A stretch of 20,782 nt of DNA from an uncultured Clostridia bacterium (GTDB lineage: Bacteria > Bacillota > Clostridia > Peptostreptococcales > Anaerovoracaceae): contig CALFUG010000313.1 of NCBI GenBank assembly GCA_937928455.1, forward strand, positions 1-20,782, in the 5' to 3' direction. The notes below the pieces were generated by a model. It did no database searches. It was given only the letters and a program-made list of their open reading frames with translations, and was not told the DNA's origin. This document shows, in pieces, positions 7,859-14,592 of this stretch. Positions within the stretch are counted from its first letter, which is position 1; the number at the start of each line of letters is the position of its first letter. The position numbers and the translations under genes were made by a program.

Positions 7859-9505
7859 ATGGTATTTGATCATTCATATATCGATACGGCACTAGTTAAC
7901 GGAAATATTATTACGGTTAACCAAACGAACGCAGTGGAAGAAGCGGTGGGAATCAAAAGAAACCGCATCGTTTTTGTAGGGGCTACCAAGGATTTGCTGT
8001 TTTATTGCGACGACCAAACCCGAATCATAGATTTGGGTGGTAGGAGTGTCACGCCGGGGTTTATTGACTGTCATTATCACCCCATACTCAATGGATTGTT
8101 TGGAAGAACAGAGGATGCGGCCATCATCGATACCTCGTATGAGAATTGTCCGTCCATCGAAGATATTCTTCATCTGATTCGAAAAGCGGTGAAAAAACGA
8201 GGACCTGGAGAGTGGATATCCATGATGGGCTATGATCAAAATTCCATTCAGGAGAAACGACATATTACGTTGGAAGAATTGGATCAAGTGGCCCCGGACA
8301 ATCCGGTTCAATGCATGAGAACTTGCGGCCATATTTCCATCTATAATTCCCTGGCACTAAGAGAAATCGGGGTAAAATCTGCTGAGGATGCCAAGAAATA
8401 CCCGGATAACGAGGTGGTGGTAGAAAAGGGTGGTCTCACAGGGATGGTAAAGGATCACACTCATTTTTTGTTGTGGAGCAAGGTGGATTATACAGAAAAG
8501 CAGCAGGTAGCTGCCGCAATGAAATCCAACGATCTACTTTTGTCTCATGGCATTACTTCGGTCCATGATGCGGGAGAATTCGGCCCAACTTCTTACAAAA
8601 TTATGCAGCGTTTATGTAGAGAAAGAAAATTTAAACCCAGAGAATATATGATGCTTCATAGCGTTTTTGGCAAACCCTTTTCTTTAGAAGAAAATCAACA
8701 TTATCTCTCTTTGGGACTGGAAACCGGGCTGGGAGATGAATATTTTCGGATAGGGTCGTCCAAATTCATGATAGATGGTGGTTCCGGAGGGCCTTCTGCA
8801 GCTACAAGAGCTCCTTATAGTCATGATCCCCAGATGCCTTATATATTAGGGTGGACTCGAGAAGAAGTGAGGGATTATCTTCAGCATTTAAATGAATGTG
8901 GAAATCAGGCCACCGCTCATGCGGTGGGAGACTTGGCCGTTGAATTTATGGTGGAAGGGTATGAAAAGGCTTTTGAAAAGAACCCCAAGCCCCATCTTCG
9001 GCACCGAATTGAACATACCGCTATCGTGGATGAAGATTTGGTAAAGAGAATGGCCAGGTTGGAATTATGTCCCACATGTAACCCGGGATTTATTGCTTGG
9101 AATGGTAGAAACTATGAAAAATATTACGGGGAACGAATGCAGTATTTCATGGCATTGCGCACGATGCTGGATTATGGGGTGAAGGTGGGATTGGCCAGCG
9201 ATGCTCCTTCCGGCCCGGTGGGAAGTATGGAAATATTGGATGCTTGTGTGAACCGTGTGGACCGCATTACGGAACAAAGGGTGGATTCTACCCAGTGCAT
9301 ATCTTTGGAAGAGGCCATTCGTGCCTATACGTATCACGGGGCTTGGGCTAGCTTTGAAGAAAATAGTAAGGGAACCATTGAGGTTGGGAAACTGGCAGAT
9401 TTGGTGGTTTTAAGTCAATCCATACTTGATTTGCCCCCAGAGCAAATTCTCGATATAAAAGTCGATATGACTCTTTTGGACGGAGTCATGGAATATGAAA
9501 GATAG
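7859..9505 (+). CDS. YtcJ-like metal-dependent amidohydrolase (amidohydrolase 3 family)
   Basis: A 548-residue cytoplasmic metallohydrolase with the amidohydrolase-superfamily TIM barrel. Visible metal-site residues are His72 and His74 (GFIDCHYHP), His354 (TAHAVGD), His386 (RIEHT) and Asp448 (GLASDAPSGP). The N- and C-terminal beta-sandwich parts are present (ALVNGNIITVN at the start; GTIEVGKLADLVVL at the end). Length is typical for the YtcJ group (530-560). Substrates of this group are mostly unknown; some members hydrolyse formamides or N-acyl amines. It starts 2 bases after the ketopantoate reductase stop, with AGGAGG 7 bases before the ATG, so it is surely in the same operon. Its place between pantoate-making genes and a peptide transporter suggests that it acts on an imported amide or peptide-derived compound, but this is inference. 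Confidence 0.9.
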   Translation: MVFDHSYIDTALVNGNIITVNQTNAVEEAVGIKRNRIVFVGATKDLLFYCDDQTRIIDLGGRSVTPGFIDCHYHPILNGLFGRTEDAAIIDTSYENCPSIEDILHLIRKAVKKRGPGEWISMMGYDQNSIQEKRHITLEELDQVAPDNPVQCMRTCGHISIYNSLALREIGVKSAEDAKKYPDNEVVVEKGGLTGMVKDHTHFLLWSKVDYTEKQQVAAAMKSNDLLLSHGITSVHDAGEFGPTSYKIMQRLCRERKFKPREYMMLHSVFGKPFSLEENQHYLSLGLETGLGDEYFRIGSSKFMIDGGSGGPSAATRAPYSHDPQMPYILGWTREEVRDYLQHLNECGNQATAHAVGDLAVEFMVEGYEKAFEKNPKPHLRHRIEHTAIVDEDLVKRMARLELCPTCNPGFIAWNGRNYEKYYGERMQYFMALRTMLDYGVKVGLASDAPSGPVGSMEILDACVNRVDRITEQRVDSTQCISLEEAIRAYTYHGAWASFEENSKGTIEVGKLADLVVLSQSILDLPPEQILDIKVDMTLLDGVMEYER

Positions 9506-9578
9506 GGTGGCCTTTCGGGATTGATTGTGCTATTCTGTTAGTAATTTATTACACTAAATTTGTAAAGGAGGAATTGCG

Positions 9579-11228
9579 ATGTCTGATGAAAAAAGAAGTG
9601 TCACCTATGCCACTTCCTTTAAGGAGCAGCTCACCGTTAGGGGTATGATTATCGGTGCTATTGGTGCGGTAGTCTTGACCATGAGTTCTATGTACGTTGC
9701 CCTGAAACTGGGAGCATTACCGTGGCCCATTATCTTCGTGGCCTTAGTTTCCATGTTTTTCCTAAAACTATTTGGGAAAACAAACATCAATGAAATCAAC
9801 GTAACGCATACGGCTATGTCGGCCGGTGCCATGACCGCGGGCGGATTGGCATTCACATTACCTGGTATTTTTATGTTAAATCCGGAGGCCGATGTAAACC
9901 TGGTAAAATTAATGATCGTAGTGTTGGGCGGCGTACTATTGGGATTGATTTTTACAGCACTCATACGTAAATATTTTGTTGTGACAAAGGAACTCCCGTA
10001 TCCCATGGGCCAAGCTGCTGCAGAAACTCTTATTGTGGGAGATGAAGGAGGAAAAAAATCCATTATTCTATTTACCTCCATGGGTCTTGCTGCTATTTTT
10101 ACGGTGATTCGTGATTGGTTTGTTGCTTTCCCCGCAGCATGGCTAAATGCGAAAATGATGGGGTACGGATCTCTGGCAGGAATCTGGTGGTCTCCCATGT
10201 TAATCGGCGTTGGCTATGTGGTTGGCCCGATTTTCGTGGGTGTTTGGTTCTTGGGTGCCATTATAGGTGATTTTGGCATTCTGGTGGGTGGAACGGAAGC
10301 CGGCCTTTGGGATGGAGCTACCGCGGCGGCCATTAAATCATCCTTGGGAATCGGATTGATGGTGGGAACCGGTATTGGAATTATAGTAAAAGGAATTATT
10401 CCAAAGGCCAAAGAAATCTTTGGACCCATGTTCAGTAAGGAAGCTTTGGGTCAAGGATTTATCAGCTTGCGTTGGGCTCCCATTGTTATGGTCTTGTTAG
10501 CAGCGGTATTTGCTACTTTAACCGGCATGGGTGTTATCGCTAGCATTATCACCATCTTGGGAGTTTGGTTGGCAACCTCTATGTCGGCGCAGATGGTTGG
10601 GCAATCCGGAATCAACCCCATGGAAGTTTTTGGTATCATTGTTCTTTTGGCGGCGAAAGCAGTATCCAGTATCGGTGAAACCGAAGCATTTTTCGTGGCG
10701 GCAATCGTTGCCATTGCTTGTGGTTTGGCTGGAGATGTTATGAATGATTTCAAAGCCGGGTATATTCTAAAATCGGACCCCAAGGCACAGTGGATTGGCG
10801 AAGTCATCGGTGGGTTGGTAGGCGCATTTGTGGCAGTGGGAGTGTTCTATGTAATACTTACAGCGTATGGACCCACTGCATTTGGTAACCCGGAAATGTT
10901 CGTAGCGCCTCAAGCAGGAGCTGTTGCGGCCATGGTAGGAGGCATTCCTCATGTGACATCTTTCGTCATCGGGTTGGTGGTGGGATGTGTTCTTTACATT
11001 CTGAATTTCCCGGTCATGACATTGGGTCTTGGCGTATACCTACCATTTTATCTGTCCTTAACTGCCTTTATCGGAGGTGCGGCTCGATTCATCGTTCAGA
11101 AGTTTGCACCCAAATTTGAAGAAGGTGGAAATGGTTTGATTATCGCGTCCGGATTGTTAGGCGGTGAAGCGGTTGTGGGAGTCATCATTGCTTTGATTCA
11201 AGCCATTCCGGCATTGTTGGCTATTTAA
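9579..11228 (+). CDS. OPT family oligopeptide transporter
   Basis: A 549-residue integral membrane protein of the oligopeptide transporter (OPT/YSL) family, proton-coupled importers of small peptides or metal chelates. After a short polar N-terminus it has about 14 hydrophobic helices, beginning VRGMIIGAIGAVVLTMSSMY and including the family-typical ELPYPMGQAAAETLIVGDEG stretch near residue 145 and FKAGYILKSDPKAQWIGE near 390. It is shorter than many OPT proteins (620-720) but within the range of bacterial ones. The ATG follows AAAGGAGG at 7 bases. A 73-base gap separates it from the amidohydrolase gene; no terminator and no convincing promoter is seen there, so I place it in the same operon. 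An intrinsic terminator follows. Substrate is unknown; the neighbouring P1 peptidase suggests a short or beta-linked peptide. Confidence 0.92.
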   Translation: MSDEKRSVTYATSFKEQLTVRGMIIGAIGAVVLTMSSMYVALKLGALPWPIIFVALVSMFFLKLFGKTNINEINVTHTAMSAGAMTAGGLAFTLPGIFMLNPEADVNLVKLMIVVLGGVLLGLIFTALIRKYFVVTKELPYPMGQAAAETLIVGDEGGKKSIILFTSMGLAAIFTVIRDWFVAFPAAWLNAKMMGYGSLAGIWWSPMLIGVGYVVGPIFVGVWFLGAIIGDFGILVGGTEAGLWDGATAAAIKSSLGIGLMVGTGIGIIVKGIIPKAKEIFGPMFSKEALGQGFISLRWAPIVMVLLAAVFATLTGMGVIASIITILGVWLATSMSAQMVGQSGINPMEVFGIIVLLAAKAVSSIGETEAFFVAAIVAIACGLAGDVMNDFKAGYILKSDPKAQWIGEVIGGLVGAFVAVGVFYVILTAYGPTAFGNPEMFVAPQAGAVAAMVGGIPHVTSFVIGLVVGCVLYILNFPVMTLGLGVYLPFYLSLTAFIGGAARFIVQKFAPKFEEGGNGLIIASGLLGGEAVVGVIIALIQAIPALLAI

Positions 11229-11247
11229 TATAGAAGTAATATTTAAG

Positions 11248-11274
11248 AAAGGGTGGGCTTAGCCCACCCTTTTT
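11248..11274 (+). terminator. Intrinsic terminator after the OPT transporter gene, directly before the peptidase gene
   Basis: AAAGGGTGGGC pairs with GCCCACCCTTT around a TTA loop (11248-11272), and the U tract TTTTT ends at 11274. The ribosome binding site of the next gene starts only 2 bases later, so no promoter fits between them. Confidence 0.85.
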
Positions 11275-11290
11275 CTAAAGGAGGTTTATC

Positions 11291-12253
11291 ATGAAAGAAA
11301 TCCAAATTTCGGACATTCAAGGAATACGAATCGGGCATGCGGAGAGTCCGGAGGGTGCTACCGGATGCACAGCGATTTTATGTGAAGAAGGCGCCGTTGC
11401 CGGAGTGGACGTACGAGGAGGGGGACCTGCATCTCGAGAAACGGAGCTATTAAAGCCTATCAATATGGTACAAAAAATTCACGGTGTCATGTTATCTGGG
11501 GGATCTGCATATGGGCTTGCTGCTGGTGACGGTGCCATGCAATATTTAGAAGAAAAGGGAATTGGCTTTGATGTGGGAGTGGGTGTGGTTCCCATCGTGT
11601 GCGGTGCTTCTTTATTTGACCTGGTAGTAGGAGATCCCAGAATTCGCCCAGATCGAGACATGGGATATCGCGCCTGTGTGGCTTCTGAGGCCAACAAACC
11701 GACAGAAGGGAATGTTGGGGCCGGAGCTGGGGCCACGGTAGGAAAATATCTGGGCGTAGAGCGGATGATGAAGTCTGGTCTGGGAATCCATGCGGTGGCA
11801 ATGGGGGAGGTACAACTAGCCGCATTGGTAGCGGTGAATGCACTGGGGGATGTTGTAGACGTTGAAACAGGAACATCTATCGCAGGCATTCTTTCGGAGG
11901 ATGGGTCCCGGTTAGACTGTACAGAAAGTCTTATGGAGAACGAAATATCCGGCAATCGAAACGTCTTTAGTGGAAACACCACTTTGGGTTGCATTATAAC
12001 CAATGGCAAACTCACCAAGGATCAAGCCAACAAATTGGCTTCCATGGCTCATAATGGGTATGCCAGAACCATTCGTCCCGTTCATACCTCTGCGGATGGA
12101 GATACCATTTTTGTATTATCTACCGGAGAAAAAGAAGTGAACGCGGATGCCTTGGGTGCTATGGCAGCCCAAGTCATGGCCCTGGCGGTAAATCGAGCGG
12201 TTCGTAAGGCGGAACCTGCATTTGGACTTAAGGCCGCTTCGGATTTCAAATAA
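11291..12253 (+). CDS. P1 family peptidase (DmpA/NylC-like, peptidase family S58)
   Basis: A 320-residue N-terminal-nucleophile hydrolase. Family motifs are IRIGHAES at the start, GVDVRGGGPASRETELL (about 38-54), MLSGGSAYGLAAGDG (67-81), and GAGAGATVGK (143-152). The autocleavage site is probably Asn229-Thr230 in GNTTLG, with Thr230 as nucleophile as in nylon hydrolase NylC, rather than the Gly-Ser of DmpA. Members include L-aminopeptidase/D-esterases and beta-aminopeptidases that release N-terminal beta-alanine; the exact activity cannot be told from sequence. No signal peptide is seen, so it is cytoplasmic. The ATG follows AAAGGAGGT at 5 bases. It sits behind the transporter terminator with no room for its own promoter, so expression probably depends on read-through. 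It converges with the PHP phosphatase gene 33 bases away. Confidence 0.9.
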   Translation: MKEIQISDIQGIRIGHAESPEGATGCTAILCEEGAVAGVDVRGGGPASRETELLKPINMVQKIHGVMLSGGSAYGLAAGDGAMQYLEEKGIGFDVGVGVVPIVCGASLFDLVVGDPRIRPDRDMGYRACVASEANKPTEGNVGAGAGATVGKYLGVERMMKSGLGIHAVAMGEVQLAALVAVNALGDVVDVETGTSIAGILSEDGSRLDCTESLMENEISGNRNVFSGNTTLGCIITNGKLTKDQANKLASMAHNGYARTIRPVHTSADGDTIFVLSTGEKEVNADALGAMAAQVMALAVNRAVRKAEPAFGLKAASDFK

Positions 12254-12286
12254 AGGGTTGACTTCAAATAGATTGGGGCTCCGTCG

Positions 12287-13081
12287 TCAGTCGATGGGCT
12301 CCATAATCGGCTTTCTGTCTTTATAGTGAGCCAAATAGCGAAATCCACAGGATCTGGCAAATTCTTTGGCCCAATTCAAACGATATCCTACGTGACGAGG
12401 AGAATGGGCATCGGATCCTACGGTGAGAATTTCTCCTCCGATGGACCGGTATATTTCTAAGATTTTCCGGGTGGGTGTGGTAGTGTCTCCCAGATTATAT
12501 CGAAAGCTGCTGGTATTTATCTCGACTCCCTGGCCCCGCTCTGTTAACAGTCGAAGAATCGATTGGATTTCGTCAAAGAACAAGTTTTCGGGTGGAATTT
12601 CTGGGGCATAACGGTCGATTATATTCAGATGCCCCAGCACATCAAAGTCGTCATATTCACTCAAACAGTTTGCCATGTATTGATAGAATCGATGATAAGA
12701 TTCTTCCAAGGGAAGTTGGTCAAAATAATCTACATATAGGTCTTTCCCCAATGCGCAATGAAAGGACCCTATCAGAAAGTCGTAAGGGTAGGATGAAGCC
12801 GCATCCTTGCATTTTTTTAAGGTATCCCCGTGTTGAATTCCGATTTCCAGACCTCGAATTACCTGGATATCCTTAGAAAATTTTCTTTCCAGAGATTCCA
12901 TCTCTTCCTGATATTTTTTAAAATCCGGAAGAAAATCAAATTCGGGAGTCGGGTAATCCGGATCATAATGATCCGTTACAGCGATTCCTTGTAATCCTTT
13001 ATCGATGGCTGATTGTACCATGAGCAACATGGGAGTACTACTGTCATCGCTGTGATTGCTGTGGCTGTGCATATCATACAT
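12287..13081 (-). CDS. PHP-domain phosphatase, histidinol-phosphatase (HisJ/HisK) family
   Basis: A 264-residue cytoplasmic metal-dependent phosphoesterase of the PHP superfamily, most like HisJ-type histidinol-phosphatases, which hydrolyse L-histidinol phosphate in histidine synthesis. Metal-binding motifs are visible in order: DMHSHSNHS (3-11), VTDHYD (about 35-40), GLEIG, GSFHCALG, GHLNIIDRY, VEINTS and VGSDAHSPRHVG near the C-terminus. The length is that of HisJ (about 265-270). No other his gene is in the window, so the substrate could be another phosphomonoester. The start has an AGAGGA site 8 bases upstream. It is divergent from the sigma factor gene and convergent with the peptidase gene; I see no clear terminator in the 33 bases between the two stop codons. 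Confidence 0.85.
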   Translation of the reverse strand: MYDMHSHSNHSDDSSTPMLLMVQSAIDKGLQGIAVTDHYDPDYPTPEFDFLPDFKKYQEEMESLERKFSKDIQVIRGLEIGIQHGDTLKKCKDAASSYPYDFLIGSFHCALGKDLYVDYFDQLPLEESYHRFYQYMANCLSEYDDFDVLGHLNIIDRYAPEIPPENLFFDEIQSILRLLTERGQGVEINTSSFRYNLGDTTTPTRKILEIYRSIGGEILTVGSDAHSPRHVGYRLNWAKEFARSCGFRYLAHYKDRKPIMEPID

Positions 13082-13093
13082 GGGGGTGTCCTC

Positions 13094-13122
13094 TTGAAAT
13101 ATATTACCAAATGAGCTAAAAT
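13094..13122 (+). promoter_or_regulatory. Sigma-A promoter for the ECF sigma factor gene
   Basis: TTGAAA (13094-13099), 17 bases, TAAAAT (13117-13122). The start would be near 13129, with a leader of about 36 bases. It overlaps the opposite-strand promoter region of the PHP gene. Confidence 0.6.
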
Positions 13123-13132
13123 TATTGGGTAA

Positions 13133-13141
13133 AGTATAGCA
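13133..13141 (-). promoter_or_regulatory. Possible extended -10 promoter for the PHP phosphatase gene
   Basis: On the minus strand TGC precedes TATACT (13133-13141), an extended -10 element with no good -35. An alternative is TTGTAT with an 18-base spacer to TAATTT slightly downstream. The leader would be about 45 bases. Confidence 0.35.
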
Positions 13142-13164
13142 TATACAAGGATATAATAAAAGGC

Positions 13165-13746
13165 ATGGCGATTTCCAAAGAGGAAGCGGTATTAATTGAA
13201 AAGGCGAGAATGGGCAGTGAGAGTGATTTTGAAGCTCTCATTTTATCGTGCCAAGGAAAAGCTTACAGCATGGCGTATCGCTATTTCAACAACCCGGAAG
13301 ATGCCATGGATGCTCTTCAAGAAAGCTTTTTAAAGATTTATCGTTCGCTTGGTACCTTCAAAGGAGAAAGTTCTTTTCAAACTTGGGTCTATCGGATTGT
13401 GGCCAACACTTGCTGTGATATGTTGCGGAAGAAAAAAGCCAGGATTACCACAGAGAGTTTGGTAAAGATGGATGGGGAAGATGAGTACACCCTTGAAATT
13501 ATGGATGCGTCTATGGGACCGGAGGAACGCGCCATCCATCAGGAAATGACAGGATACATCCTTCATTGTTTGGAAAAACTCCCGCTGGAGCAGAAGGAAA
13601 TCATCGTATTGCGGGATATACAAGGATTTTCCTACGAGGATATTGCGGAAATTTTGAACATCAATCCGGGAACGGTGAAGTCAAGAATTTCCAGAGCAAG
13701 AGTGAAATTAAGGGAAATATATGTAGGCGGCGGGGAACCGGATTAA
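13165..13746 (+). CDS. ECF-type RNA polymerase sigma factor
   Basis: A 193-residue sigma-70 family factor of the extracytoplasmic-function group, which directs RNA polymerase to stress or envelope regulons. Region 2 spans about residues 20-90 (ALILSCQGKAYSMAYRYF, then EDAMDALQESFLKIYRSL and FQTWVYRIVANTCCDMLRK, the -10 recognition part). Region 4 (about 130-185) has LPLEQKEIIVLRDIQGFSY, EIAE-like EDIAEILNINPGTVKSRISRARVKLRE, the helix-turn-helix that reads the -35. No region 1.1 or 3 is present, as expected for ECF factors. The ATG is preceded only by AAAAGG close to it and AAGGA farther away, a poor ribosome site that may keep its level low. The zinc-finger anti-sigma gene follows 75 bases later, the standard pairing. 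Confidence 0.9.
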   Translation: MAISKEEAVLIEKARMGSESDFEALILSCQGKAYSMAYRYFNNPEDAMDALQESFLKIYRSLGTFKGESSFQTWVYRIVANTCCDMLRKKKARITTESLVKMDGEDEYTLEIMDASMGPEERAIHQEMTGYILHCLEKLPLEQKEIIVLRDIQGFSYEDIAEILNINPGTVKSRISRARVKLREIYVGGGEPD

Positions 13747-13758
13747 GATTGGCTCGTC
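13733..13758 (+). promoter_or_regulatory. Candidate ECF sigma promoter before the anti-sigma gene
   Basis: GGGAAC (13733-13738) is followed by exactly 16 bases and CGTC (13755-13758). This matches the spacing and core of ECF promoters such as B. subtilis sigma-M (TGAAAC-N16-CGTC). It straddles the sigma gene stop codon and points to the anti-sigma gene, so the sigma factor may raise its own inhibitor. The AAC-N16-CGTC core could occur by chance in a window this size, so position is the main support. Confidence 0.4.
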
Positions 13759-13821
13759 TAAATGAGTAATGAATAAAAATAGTACTAAAAATATGGATGA
13801 ATACTGAGGAAAATGGTTATA

Positions 13822-14592
13822 ATGGAATGTAGGAAGATCCGGGAACAATTGGCATTGTATAAAGATGAAGTTTTGGACAGGGAGGAGTTGGAAAATATTC
13901 GAACTCACCTTGCTTCTTGTGATGAATGCCAGTTATATCTTGACCAATTAAATAAGATATCTGCGGAACTGGCCGCGCTTCCGGAACCACAGATACCGGC
14001 GGAGTTCCTTCCTGTATTTCGACACGCACTTCGAGAAGAAATGCGATCAGATCATAACGAAACCATGGAAAATGACAAGAATCCGGTGAGACCATTGTTC
14101 TCCGGTGGATGGAAGAAATGGTCCATGGTAGCCGCCGTCTTTGTGGTAGGGATAATTTCTATTTACGGATTGCAGCAAAATGGAGACATGCTGAATCCCG
14201 CCGGGTTTCCGGAAGACAGCACCATACTTAGCATGGAAGAGGAGCCAGAAAAACACCAAGAAGAAACGGGGGCGCCTCAAAGTCGGGCGGAAGGTATGGT
14301 TAAGGATACAGAGGGTGTTCCGGTGGAAGGATTTGAAGAGCAACCGGGAGATGTAATGGCCATTGCCGGCATGGAAAATGAACCGGAAGATTGGGATGGT
14401 GTGAAAGGAACCCCGGAGGAAGAAAATTACTATTTAGAAGTTCTAAAACGACAAGATGGTAGAGATTTTACAATAGAAAACAGCTTTAAGGATGAGGAAG
14501 GTGTATGGCATTTTCTCGTTCAATATGATGAGGAAGCCTTGTATTATGAGGGTAAGGATGGGGAATTATGGATCAGCGAATCATTGCAATAA
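13822..14592 (+). CDS. Zinc-finger anti-sigma factor, membrane-anchored
   Basis: A 256-residue inhibitor of the adjacent ECF sigma factor. The cytoplasmic N-terminus is a ZAS-type zinc domain: Cys3, then His29, Cys33 and Cys36 (HLASCDEC). One membrane helix lies at about 100-117 (WSMVAAVFVVGIISIYGL), followed by an acidic, low-complexity outer region rich in Glu and Pro with no domain I recognise; this part probably senses the signal or is the proteolysis target. An ATG at 13813 would add three residues but lies only 2 bases from GAGGA; the ATG at 13822 fits the usual start of this family just before the first Cys, though its spacing is long (11). The last 25 bases overlap polA, in a different frame, suggesting translational coupling. 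Confidence 0.85.
   Translation: MECRKIREQLALYKDEVLDREELENIRTHLASCDECQLYLDQLNKISAELAALPEPQIPAEFLPVFRHALREEMRSDHNETMENDKNPVRPLFSGGWKKWSMVAAVFVVGIISIYGLQQNGDMLNPAGFPEDSTILSMEEEPEKHQEETGAPQSRAEGMVKDTEGVPVEGFEEQPGDVMAIAGMENEPEDWDGVKGTPEEENYYLEVLKRQDGRDFTIENSFKDEEGVWHFLVQYDEEALYYEGKDGELWISESLQ

Noticed and set aside
9605..10198. 197-codon minus-strand open frame inside the OPT transporter gene
   Set aside because: It is the antisense shadow of a hydrophobic-protein gene, with no ribosome site or recognisable domain.
11479..12018. 179-codon minus-strand open frame inside the P1 peptidase gene
   Set aside because: Pro/Ser/Thr-rich antisense translation of a clearly coding plus strand; no family resemblance or start signal.
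12254..12286. Terminator between the convergent peptidase and PHP genes
   Set aside because: No stem with a U tract is visible; only a GGAGCCC repeat on the minus strand.
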